NCBI GenBank assembly: GCA_021159105.1
Contig: JAGGSM010000273.1
Location: 1-19,237 of the forward strand
Origin: Candidatus Bipolaricaulota bacterium
Lineage (GTDB): Bacteria > Bipolaricaulota > Bipolaricaulia > UBA7950 > UBA9294
Reading direction: 5' to 3'
DNA length: 19,237 nucleotides
Made by a program: the position numbers and the translations under genes. The notes under the pieces were generated by a model, which did not search any database, had not been told where the DNA came from, and was given only the letters and a program-made list of their open reading frames with translations. Shown here piece after piece: positions 6,441 to 14,427 of the stretch; the stretch's first letter is position 1, and each line of letters begins with the position of its first letter.

Positions 6441-9344
6441 ATGCGCAAGGCGTTGATATTCCTCTTTATCCTGATCGGCATCTCCTCTCTTGCTCTGGCG
6501 GAGAAGGGACCGCTCAATGTTGGGTTGATCTGGCACCAGCATCAGCCGCTGTACCTTAACAGATCCAGCGGAGAGTACGAGCTTCCGTGGGTGAGGGTGC
6601 ATGGCGTACAGGAGTACGTCGATTCTCCACGCATCCTTGCCGAGTTTCCTGATATTCACGTCACCTACAATCTGCAGCCAAGCCTGCTGTGGCAGATCAT
6701 GGACTACGTGCAGATTTCGGCCCAAGAGCAGGAGAAGGGAGGACTGTACCAGTACATCGGGGCGATCGACGATCACCTCAAATGGATCTGGAAGTTGATA
6801 ACGGATCCGGCGTCGCTGAGCGCGGATGAGCGAGCGAAGATGCAGCAGCAGTTCTTCTGGATCAACGGCTACATGTTCGATGACGACGGGAATGATCCGT
6901 ACTTCGATCCCCGCTACGCGGAGTTGAACGCGCTCAAAGGGGCTCGACCGTTCACCGATCAGGAATTGATGGATGCAGCCGGGCTGTCGCTCCTGTGGGA
7001 GATATCACCGGAGCTGCACGACAGCCTGGGGATATCCGATCTTCGTGGGAAGAGCGGATTCACCAAGGATGACATCATTGCCCTTATCAGCGCGCAGCGC
7101 ACCGTCCTATCGCAGGTAGTGAATGACTACGCCGAAGTGCAGGCAATGGGGAATGAGCTGATCACAAGCCCGTTCTACCACCCGATCCTCCCCCTACTGT
7201 GTGATCGCGGGTGGGAGACTGACGCCATGGGGCAAATCGAAGCCGGGCAAGAGCAGCACACCTCACTATTCGGGACTCCCGCCGTCGGTGTGTGGCCACC
7301 CGAGGAGGCGGTGTCGGACAAGGCGCTGCAGCTCCTCGCACAGGCCGGGTTCTCCTGGACGGTGACTGACAGCGGCATCCTTGCTCAGAGCTTGGGGCAT
7401 ACGCCGAGCATCGACGAGCTGACGAGCTCGTGGGACTACGCTGGTATCGACGTTCTGTTCCGCAACCCGGACCTTTCAAACCGCATCGCCTTCTCCTACG
7501 GGAACAAACCGACACAACTTGCGGTGAGCGATTTCATGAACCAGCTGCACAAGATCCGCGACCAGCTCGCAAGCCCGAGCGATCACCTGCTGACCATCGC
7601 CCTGGACGGTGAGAACTGGATGTTCATGGCCGGCTATCCGAACAACGGGCGCAGTTTCCTGCGCGCGCTGTACCAGGCGATCTCAGATGACGACAGTATC
7701 GTCTGCGTGACGCCACAGGAGTACCTGGCGAAGCACACCGAACCTACCCCGTCTCTAACGAAGATCGCCACCGGCTCGTGGGGCGGTGACCTCTCCACCT
7801 GGATCGGGGAGCCGGAGGAGAACGAGGCGTGGTCGCGGCTGGAGGCGGCGCGTGCCGTGGTGAAGGACGCCGGCGATCCGCCGAATGCGATATCCGCGAT
7901 CTACGCCGCGGAAGGATCGGATTGGTTCTGGTGGTACGGATCGGATCAGGATTCAGGAACAGACGACATGTTCGACTGGCTATTCAAGGCAAACCTCGTG
8001 GCTGCATACGAAGCTGCCGGAATACCGCGCGGTCAGATACCACAGGTCCTCAGCCTGCGGCTTGTGACACCGGTGACAACGAGCCTGGGAGAGGTGAAAC
8101 CGACGCTCGATGGAAGGACTACATCGCCCGACGAGTGGGGGAACGCAGCCTCGTTCACCGGAAGCGGGGCGATTGATAGCTTCTCAGTCGGCTACGGGGA
8201 CGGAAATCTGTATGTGCTGGTGAAGACGAAAGATGCGGCGAGCGATCTGCTCGGAAAGGAGATTCACCTGGCGATGTACACCTCCGGCCAGGCGGGGGCC
8301 AAGCAGAACGTGACCTCCCACTACTCTGGTACTCAACTCGGGTTCGGACTCGCCTCCGCCGTGGAGATCAACTTCACGAAGCTCAAGGCGGACGGAAGCG
8401 GCATCGTCTCCCGGTACGCGCCTGATGGTATGGGGAACTGGCGCTACGGATCATCCATCGCCACCCTCATGTCCCGCAAGGCCGCGGTCGGCGATGTAAT
8501 CGAGTTTGAGATTCCGTTCAAGGAGCTGGGGATCAAGTCTGGGGAGGCGGTGACGCTCTCCCTTGCACTGGAGGAGGACGGAAAGACTCTCGGACGTGCC
8601 CCGGCATCCCCAGTCCTCGCCCAGATACCGACCCTCGTCAAGGGGACCGCTGTCTTCTCGCTGGCGGACCCGGTGGGGGACGACAACGGGACCGGGACGT
8701 ACACGTATCCGACGAACAAGGTCTTCTCCGACAAGGGGCTGTTCGACCTCACCTCTTACACGATCTACGACTCGGGGAAGGACTGGCAGTTTGCCTTCGA
8801 TATCGCGGCCCTGCCCAATCCGTGGAACGGGCCACAGGGGTTCAGCCACCCGATCATCTTCTTCTACCTGGACGTAAAGGACGGCGGGAGCAGCGAATCA
8901 TTCGATGAGGGACAAGCGGCGCAGGTGCGGTTCGATCCGGATCATCCGTGGGATGTGTTCGTGAAGATCGCCGGTTGGCCTGCGTACGGTCGTCACCTGT
9001 GGACAGCCGACGGGACGGGGCCGGAGCTCATCGGCGTTGCTTCCGACCCGAAGAAGGGACGGATCATCGTCACCATCCCCAAATCGCTCCTACCACAGAT
9101 CGATGGCTGGCACTACGTCATGGTCGGATCGCAGGATGGATACGGAAAGAACGACCTGCGAGCAATTGGAGCAGTTGCCGGCGAGTGGGCTGGAGGAGGG
9201 TGCCCCGATCCGATGTGGGCCCCTCAGATCTACGACTATCTCGCCCCTGCGGGCAGCTCGCAGGCTGACATTCTGAAAAGCTACGACGCACAGCAGGGAA
9301 CCTACGCCATGCTCCTTCCTGTGCATGTACAAGTAAAGAGATAG
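6441..9344 (+). CDS. Secreted GH57 amylopullulanase-type alpha-glucan hydrolase
   Basis: A 967-residue exported enzyme that should cleave alpha-1,4 and possibly alpha-1,6 bonds of starch, glycogen or pullulan. The signal peptide (MRKALIFLFILIG... ALA, cleavage before EK) has no lipobox. The GH57 domain carries HQHQP (32-36), VGVWPPEEA with nucleophile Glu 288, and IALDGENW with acid/base Asp 389, the amylopullulanase version of the fourth motif. EGSDWFWWYGSD (491-502) is typical of that subgroup. Two beta modules follow: about 545-735 (LDGRTTSPDEWGNA, a CBM9/DOMON-like start) and about 740-965 (DPVGDDNGTGTYTYP, a Glucodextranase C-type module). No S-layer or membrane anchor follows, so it is probably periplasmic or released. 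ATG 6441 is chosen over GTG 6432 because GGAGG lies eight bases before it. It is the extracytoplasmic entry step of the pathway. Confidence 0.92.
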   Translation: MRKALIFLFILIGISSLALAEKGPLNVGLIWHQHQPLYLNRSSGEYELPWVRVHGVQEYVDSPRILAEFPDIHVTYNLQPSLLWQIMDYVQISAQEQEKGGLYQYIGAIDDHLKWIWKLITDPASLSADERAKMQQQFFWINGYMFDDDGNDPYFDPRYAELNALKGARPFTDQELMDAAGLSLLWEISPELHDSLGISDLRGKSGFTKDDIIALISAQRTVLSQVVNDYAEVQAMGNELITSPFYHPILPLLCDRGWETDAMGQIEAGQEQHTSLFGTPAVGVWPPEEAVSDKALQLLAQAGFSWTVTDSGILAQSLGHTPSIDELTSSWDYAGIDVLFRNPDLSNRIAFSYGNKPTQLAVSDFMNQLHKIRDQLASPSDHLLTIALDGENWMFMAGYPNNGRSFLRALYQAISDDDSIVCVTPQEYLAKHTEPTPSLTKIATGSWGGDLSTWIGEPEENEAWSRLEAARAVVKDAGDPPNAISAIYAAEGSDWFWWYGSDQDSGTDDMFDWLFKANLVAAYEAAGIPRGQIPQVLSLRLVTPVTTSLGEVKPTLDGRTTSPDEWGNAASFTGSGAIDSFSVGYGDGNLYVLVKTKDAASDLLGKEIHLAMYTSGQAGAKQNVTSHYSGTQLGFGLASAVEINFTKLKADGSGIVSRYAPDGMGNWRYGSSIATLMSRKAAVGDVIEFEIPFKELGIKSGEAVTLSLALEEDGKTLGRAPASPVLAQIPTLVKGTAVFSLADPVGDDNGTGTYTYPTNKVFSDKGLFDLTSYTIYDSGKDWQFAFDIAALPNPWNGPQGFSHPIIFFYLDVKDGGSSESFDEGQAAQVRFDPDHPWDVFVKIAGWPAYGRHLWTADGTGPELIGVASDPKKGRIIVTIPKSLLPQIDGWHYVMVGSQDGYGKNDLRAIGAVAGEWAGGGCPDPMWAPQIYDYLAPAGSSQADILKSYDAQQGTYAMLLPVHVQVKR

Positions 9345-9426
9345 GAGGTGACCCAAGAGAGAGGAGTGGACAGGCACAGCATGTGTTGTAAAGAGAATTA
9401 CCAGTAAGAGAGGAGGTAGTAAGAGC

Positions 9427-10632
9427 ATGAAGAAGACTATTGTGTTAGTTGCAGCACTGTTAATGGTAACGTCGGTTTTTCTCGCGGTCTCCGCGAGTGA
9501 GTCCGGGAAGTTGATCATCTGGGCAGATGAGACACGTGCTCCCATCTTGCAAGAGGTTGCAACCACGTTCCAGGATGCGTACGGTGTACCGGTAGAGGTA
9601 CAGGAGATAGGTTTCGGTGACATCCGTGGACAGCTCGCAACAGCCGGCCCGGCTGGAGAGGGCCCGGACATCATCATCGGCGCTCATGATTGGCTCGGTG
9701 AACTGATCCAGAACGGGCTCATTGAGCCGATCGTGTTGCCAGAAGCTGTGAAGAATGAGTTCGATCCAGTGGCTATCGACGCCTTCAGCTGGGGCGGGCA
9801 GCTGTACGGTCTGCCTTATGCAACTGAGTGCGTCGCACTGATCTACAACAAGGACCTCGTCCCTGAGGTTCCGGCGACGTTTGAGGACCTGTTGACTACA
9901 GCCAAGGGCCTGACCGATCAGGAAGCGGGAGAGTACGGGTTCCTCATTCAGGAACCGGATCCCTACCACACGTTCGCCCTGTTCTCCGCTGGCGGCGGGT
10001 ACATCTTCGGCACCAATCCGGATGGGACCCTCAATCCATGCGATATCGGGCTGGACAACGCAGGAGCGATCGCTGGAGCGACCCTCCTCGATCAGATGGT
10101 TAAGGACGGAATCGAGGTCGCTGGGGCTGACTACGGCATGGTGACCGGTCTATTCAACACCGGAAAGCTGGCGATGATGATCGGTGGACCGTGGACCCTT
10201 CCTGATGCGCAAAAGGGCGGGATCAACTACGGCGTCGCACCAATCCCCACGATCAATGGCAACGCCCCGAAGGTGTTCGTCGGCGTACAGGGGTTCATGG
10301 TCAGTGCCTTCTCCGAGAACAAGGTGCTCGCCAACCTCTTCATCAAGGACTTCCTTGTGAACAACGACGTCATGTTGAAGCTGTACACCGCTGGAGGGCG
10401 TCCGCCGGCTTACCTGCCGACCCTGACTCAGGTCTCCGATAACGCGGACATCCAGGGCTTCGCCGCAAGCGCCGCTAACGGGTATCCGATGCCCAAGATT
10501 CCCGAGATGGGATCGGTATGGTCGGCCTGGTCTGACGCTTTGCAGCTCATCGTATCACAGCAGGCAGAGCCAGCTGAAGCGATGGGAGATGCCGTCGACC
10601 AGATAAAAGCACTGCTCAAGTGTGAGCAGTAG
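9427..10632 (+). CDS. malE: Maltose/maltodextrin-binding protein
   Basis: A 401-residue solute-binding protein of ABC importers for maltodextrins. The signal peptide ends VSA (21-23) with no lipobox Cys, so the mature protein is probably free in a periplasm. The mature start GKLIIWADET and the segments GPDIIIGAHDWLGELIQNGLIEPI, LYGLPYATECVALIYNKDLVPEVPATFEDL, GKLAMMIGGPWTLPDAQKGGINYGVAPIPTINGNAPKVFVGVQGFMVS (given here as pattern landmarks) follow the MalE family order; aromatic residues such as Trp 32, Tyr 127 and the GPW motif are the usual sugar-stacking positions. A strong ribosome binding site, GAGAGGAGGTAG, precedes the ATG. It follows GH57 after 82 purine-rich bases without clear promoter. 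A hairpin after the stop separates it from malF and should make it the most abundant product of the transporter. Confidence 0.94.
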   Translation: MKKTIVLVAALLMVTSVFLAVSASESGKLIIWADETRAPILQEVATTFQDAYGVPVEVQEIGFGDIRGQLATAGPAGEGPDIIIGAHDWLGELIQNGLIEPIVLPEAVKNEFDPVAIDAFSWGGQLYGLPYATECVALIYNKDLVPEVPATFEDLLTTAKGLTDQEAGEYGFLIQEPDPYHTFALFSAGGGYIFGTNPDGTLNPCDIGLDNAGAIAGATLLDQMVKDGIEVAGADYGMVTGLFNTGKLAMMIGGPWTLPDAQKGGINYGVAPIPTINGNAPKVFVGVQGFMVSAFSENKVLANLFIKDFLVNNDVMLKLYTAGGRPPAYLPTLTQVSDNADIQGFAASAANGYPMPKIPEMGSVWSAWSDALQLIVSQQAEPAEAMGDAVDQIKALLKCEQ

Positions 10633-10642
10633 TTGATATATG

Positions 10643-10667
10643 AGGGGTTGGCCTTTGGTCAACCCCT
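10643..10667 (+). terminator. Hairpin after malE (partial terminator or mRNA stabiliser)
   Basis: Arms AGGGGTTG (10643-10650) and CAACCCCT (10660-10667) pair perfectly, extended inside by one G-U and two G-C pairs around a TTT loop. The following TTTCCT is a poor U-run, so read-through into malF is expected. Such structures after binding-protein genes raise their mRNA level above that of the permease genes. Confidence 0.65.
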
Positions 10668-10676
10668 TTCCTAAAT

Positions 10677-12221
10677 ATGGTAAGAACTTATCTGCTCAAG
10701 CACACGCTGCAGATCGTTGTCCTCGGAGTTCTCGACGGGATTGCAATCTGGATAGGGACATCTCTTGCACTGCAAGTGCATTATCTTACAGCCATCATAC
10801 TTATACTTGGTGCTGTCGGTATCAACTACATCTATTTATCGAAGAGAACGTATGCTATGCGTTATCTTCTGCCCGGTCTTATCTTCCTGTTTGCCATGGT
10901 CGTTTACCCGATCGGATACAGTTTCTACATTTCGTTCACCAACCTGAGCACAGGTCATATTCTCAATCAACAACAGGTAATTGCACAGATCACGGACCGA
11001 TTCTACACGCCAGACGACGCCCCAACCTTCACTTATACTGCATTCAAGAATGAAGCTGGCGACATCGCGATCCTCTTGCACGGGAGTGACGGGGATCTCC
11101 TCTATTTTCAGGGCGAAATCAGCCCTGTGAAGGGATCGGACGATCGCTTCGTCGATGAAGATGGGGACGGCAGCCCGGATAGCTTTCTTTCTTACGATGT
11201 CATGACTCTGCCTCAAATCATCAAGAGTCTTCCCAATATCGAAGGATTGCGCATCCCTTACGATGGAGGGACGATCCGCCTGGACAGCCTGCGCAGTTTC
11301 AAGATGAGCGTCCGTCGGTATTCGTACAATCAAGATGCGGATACAATTCGAGATCTACAGACAGGCACCATCTACAAGAACATTGAAGGGTTCTACACAT
11401 CAAACGATGGAGAGGAACTCTATCCTGGATTCAAGGTCTGGATGGGTATCAGGAACTACCTGTCACTCGTCCTCAATCCCCTCATATCTGGTCCGTTTGC
11501 TCGCGTCTTCGGATGGACTGTCACATTCGCGAGCCTTTCAGTGCTCACCACCTTCGCCATCGGACTCTTCTTGGCCATCCTGCTCAACGACCCCTACCTG
11601 AAGCTGCGGCGCCTCTACCGGGTGCTAGTCATCGTCCCCTACGCCCTGCCGGCGTTCATATCGATACTGATCTGGCATGGACTACTAACGAACATGGGGT
11701 TATTCAATCATGTTCTCTTGCAGCTGTTTCATATTTCGATCCCCTGGTTGGAGAACGCGTTCTGGGCAAAGGTATCCATCCTGCTAGTCAACCTGTGGCT
11801 GGGATACCCGTACATGATGATCGTTTCGCTCGGAGCTTTGCAGTCGATCCCCGGAGAGTTGTACGAGGCAGCGAGGGTCGACGGAGCTACCTGGTGGCAT
11901 CGCTTCTCCAGGATCACGCTTCCCCTTCTTCTCATGCCTCTCGCCCCTCTCCTTATAGGTAGCTTTGCATTTAACTTCAACAACTTTACTCTCATTTGGT
12001 TGCTCACTGAGGGAGGCCCCCCGATCAACGCCCGCACAGTGGCGCAATCGACTGACATACTCCTGAGCTACGCGTATCGACTCGCCTTTCAGGGAGCGAG
12101 AGGGAATCAATTCGCCCTTGCAGCTGCTGTCTCCGTAATCATATTCTTCATCATAGCAACAATAAGCGCGATCAACTTCCGCCTGACAGGGGCATTGGAG
12201 GATCTGAGCAAGAATGTATAG
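10677..12221 (+). CDS. malF: Maltodextrin ABC transporter permease MalF
   Basis: A 514-residue inner-membrane permease with about eight helices. Two extra N-terminal helices (about 11-55) precede the core, as in enterobacterial MalF. A large extracytoplasmic loop spans about 90-255 between helices 3 and 4, the P2-like loop that contacts the binding protein. The ATPase-coupling EAA loop is YEAARVDGATWWHRFSRITLP (starts 396; Glu 397, Gly 403), and the late LTEGGPPINARTVAQSTDIL segment is typical of MalF. The P2 loop holds DEDGDGSPD at 160-168, a calcium-loop-like motif. ATG 10677 is the first possible start in frame after a stop at 10641, yet no ribosome binding site precedes it; the only SD-like sequence, GAGGGG, is locked in the hairpin upstream. 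malG starts 8 bases before the malF stop, so the two are coupled. Confidence 0.94.
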   Translation: MVRTYLLKHTLQIVVLGVLDGIAIWIGTSLALQVHYLTAIILILGAVGINYIYLSKRTYAMRYLLPGLIFLFAMVVYPIGYSFYISFTNLSTGHILNQQQVIAQITDRFYTPDDAPTFTYTAFKNEAGDIAILLHGSDGDLLYFQGEISPVKGSDDRFVDEDGDGSPDSFLSYDVMTLPQIIKSLPNIEGLRIPYDGGTIRLDSLRSFKMSVRRYSYNQDADTIRDLQTGTIYKNIEGFYTSNDGEELYPGFKVWMGIRNYLSLVLNPLISGPFARVFGWTVTFASLSVLTTFAIGLFLAILLNDPYLKLRRLYRVLVIVPYALPAFISILIWHGLLTNMGLFNHVLLQLFHISIPWLENAFWAKVSILLVNLWLGYPYMMIVSLGALQSIPGELYEAARVDGATWWHRFSRITLPLLLMPLAPLLIGSFAFNFNNFTLIWLLTEGGPPINARTVAQSTDILLSYAYRLAFQGARGNQFALAAAVSVIIFFIIATISAINFRLTGALEDLSKNV

Positions 12222-13071
12222 CAAGCATACAATCCTTGGAAGCATAATCCGCCACCTTGTGGTTTGGTTGTTTATTGGGTTTGCTGTCTTCCCAGTTCTG
12301 TGGATCTTCTCAGCATCGATTAACCCGACGAATAACATCACCGCTCAACAACTGATCCCGCGGCACATAGTATGGGATCACTACGTGGAACTGTTCACCA
12401 ACCCACAGCATCCATATGCCATATGGCTGTGGAACAGCATCAAGATTGCAACTCTTACCTCGCTCCTAACTGTTGCTCTCACCGCTCTGTCCGCTTATGC
12501 CTTCTCGCGTTTCCGCTTCAAGGGCAGGCGGGTCGGCCTGCTTGGATTGCTGCTGGTGCAGATGTTTCCCCAGATGCTTGCCATGGTAGCGATTTACATC
12601 CTCCTCCTCAACGCGGGTAAGATCATCCCCTGGATAGGGCTGAATACACATCCTGGTCTAATCATGGTCTACCTAGGAGGGGCGATGGGGTTCAACACCT
12701 GGCTGATGAAGGGGTACTTCGACACGATACCACGCTCACTGGAGGAGTCGGCAAAGGTCGATGGCGCCTCGCAGTTTCAGGCATTCACGAGGATAATCCT
12801 CCCCCTTGCTAGGCCGATTCTAGCGACGATCTTCGTGCTCAGCTTCATCGGCGTCTATTCAGAGTACATCCTGGCCCGCGTCCTGCTGACCGATACGCAT
12901 CAGTTCACGCTAGCTCTTGGGTTGAACCTGTTCATCCACGGGCAATGGGGAAACAGGTGGGGCGTCTTCGCGGCTGGCGCGTTGATAGGAGCGATACCCT
13001 TTCTGATAGTCTTTGCTCTCGCTCAGCATCTGCTTGTCTCTGGGCTCACCCGCGGATCGGTGAAGGAATAG
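12214..13071 (+). CDS. malG: Maltodextrin ABC transporter permease MalG
   Basis: A 285-residue permease with six predicted helices, standard length for MalG. The ATPase-coupling loop is LEESAKVDGASQFQAFTRI (Glu 177/178, Gly 184), and the C-terminal part (FTLALGLNLFIHGQWGNRWGVFAAGALIGAIP in outline) matches the MalG family. The C-terminal GSVKE tail is short and polar like the MalG tail that reaches the ATPase. The start overlaps malF by 8 bases, with GGAGG about 12 bases upstream. It forms the membrane channel with MalF. The MalK/MsmX-type ATPase that they need is not encoded in this window, so a shared ATPase from elsewhere is inferred. Confidence 0.94.
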   Translation: MYSKHTILGSIIRHLVVWLFIGFAVFPVLWIFSASINPTNNITAQQLIPRHIVWDHYVELFTNPQHPYAIWLWNSIKIATLTSLLTVALTALSAYAFSRFRFKGRRVGLLGLLLVQMFPQMLAMVAIYILLLNAGKIIPWIGLNTHPGLIMVYLGGAMGFNTWLMKGYFDTIPRSLEESAKVDGASQFQAFTRIILPLARPILATIFVLSFIGVYSEYILARVLLTDTHQFTLALGLNLFIHGQWGNRWGVFAAGALIGAIPFLIVFALAQHLLVSGLTRGSVKE

Positions 13072-13077
13072 TTACGG

Positions 13078-14427
13078 ATGACTCCGGATTGGGTACGCGA
13101 CGCGGTTTTCTACCAGATATTTCCCGATCGGTTCTGCAATGGGGATCATGCCATCGATCCAGTGGGAACACGGCCGTGGAATGAGCTTCCTACGAGGCAG
13201 TCAGTTTTCGGCGGTGATCTCATCGGTATCACGGAGAAGCTCGACTACATCCAGGGTTTAGGGGCCAACGCCCTCTATCTGACACCGGTCTTCACCTCTC
13301 CGAGCAACCACAAGTACGACACGATCGATTACTTCGCCGTCGATCCAGCGTTCGGCGGGAACAGCGCTCTGAGACGCCTCGTCAGCGCGCTGCATGCTCG
13401 CGGGATGCGCATCATCCTCGATGGCGTGTTCAATCACTGCTCGGACCGCCATCCTTTCTTTCTCGATGCAGCAGCGCGCGGTGAGGACTCAACCTACTGG
13501 GACTGGTTCACAATCGATGGAAGAAGCGTTGAGAGCGAGCCGGAACCGAACTACGCGTGCTGGGCTGGCGTGCGCACAATGCCGGAGTGGAACCACGCGA
13601 ATCTCAAGGTGCACGAGTACCTGCTATCGGTGGTGCGCCATTGGATCAGGGAGTACGACATCGATGGCTGGCGGCTGGACACGACCGACTACCTCCCTCC
13701 GGATTTTGTCAAGGACATACGAAGCGTTGCCAAGGAGGAGAAGGAGGACGCCTACGTCGTGGGGGAGGTGATGGGGCTTGCCACCTCGTGGTTCAAGCAT
13801 GGAGCCCTCGATGGAGTGATGCACTATCGGCTCTGGGACGGGCTCGTCTCCTTCTTCGCCAGAGGGGACTGGAATGCTCCTCAATTCGCAGACTTCGTGC
13901 GCAGCATCTGGAGAAGCTACCCCAACGATGCGAACTACTCCTCCTACACTCTCCTTGGGAGCCACGATAAACCGCGCTTCCTCTCCCTTTGTAATGGCGA
14001 TAAGAGCATGTTCATTCTCGCCTCTTCTTTCCTATTCACCTTCCCCGGCGCTCCTGCCATCTATTACGGTGACGAGATCGGGATGGAGGGAAGAGAGGAC
14101 CCGGATTGCCGGCGCGCCTTCCCTTGGGACGAAGCAGAGTGGGATATGGACATCCTCGAGGCATTTAGGCATCTGGTTCATCTTCGCAGGCAGGAACTGG
14201 CTCTTCGGCGCGGCAGCATCGAGTTCATCGCGGCGCGCGGCCGCTTCCTTGCTATCAGGCGCGTCCTAAGAGACGAGGAGATCATCGTCGCGATCAACGC
14301 CGGTGATCGGCCAGAGCCATTGGACGTTCTCCCCAAGGGCAATTGGATCGATCTATCCTCCGGTGTTCAAGTGGAATCGGCCGCCTTCGTCCCGAGGAGG
14401 AGGTTTCGTGTTCTCAAGCGCGGGTAG
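13078..14427 (+). CDS. GH13 maltodextrin hydrolase (cyclomaltodextrinase/neopullulanase-like, cytoplasmic)
   Basis: A 449-residue alpha-amylase family enzyme without signal peptide that should hydrolyse imported maltodextrins in the cytoplasm. It opens directly with the barrel motif DAVFYQIFPDRF. The four conserved regions are DGVFNH (115-120), GWRLDTTDYLP with nucleophile Asp 201, VVGEVMG with acid/base Glu 230, and LLGSHDKPR with Asp 297. GSHD in region IV rather than NHD is common in the cyclomaltodextrinase/neopullulanase group. Typical members are near 580 residues with an N-terminal dimerisation domain that closes the active site; this protein lacks it, so quaternary structure and specificity may differ. 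A short C-terminal beta domain (about 370-449) remains. It follows malG by 6 bases with AAGGA upstream. Its last 14 bases overlap the end of glgA on the other strand. Confidence 0.9.
   Translation: MTPDWVRDAVFYQIFPDRFCNGDHAIDPVGTRPWNELPTRQSVFGGDLIGITEKLDYIQGLGANALYLTPVFTSPSNHKYDTIDYFAVDPAFGGNSALRRLVSALHARGMRIILDGVFNHCSDRHPFFLDAAARGEDSTYWDWFTIDGRSVESEPEPNYACWAGVRTMPEWNHANLKVHEYLLSVVRHWIREYDIDGWRLDTTDYLPPDFVKDIRSVAKEEKEDAYVVGEVMGLATSWFKHGALDGVMHYRLWDGLVSFFARGDWNAPQFADFVRSIWRSYPNDANYSSYTLLGSHDKPRFLSLCNGDKSMFILASSFLFTFPGAPAIYYGDEIGMEGREDPDCRRAFPWDEAEWDMDILEAFRHLVHLRRQELALRRGSIEFIAARGRFLAIRRVLRDEEIIVAINAGDRPEPLDVLPKGNWIDLSSGVQVESAAFVPRRRFRVLKRG

Noticed and set aside
9319..9379. CTGTGC/GCACAG inverted repeat before malE
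   Set aside because: Only six pairs over a loop near 50 bases; too weak to call a regulatory structure.
9348..9407. 19-codon leader ORF (GTG start) between GH57 and malE
   Set aside because: The start overlaps its own SD-like bases, the peptide has no regulatory codon run, and the purine-rich stretch is explained by ribosome binding sites.
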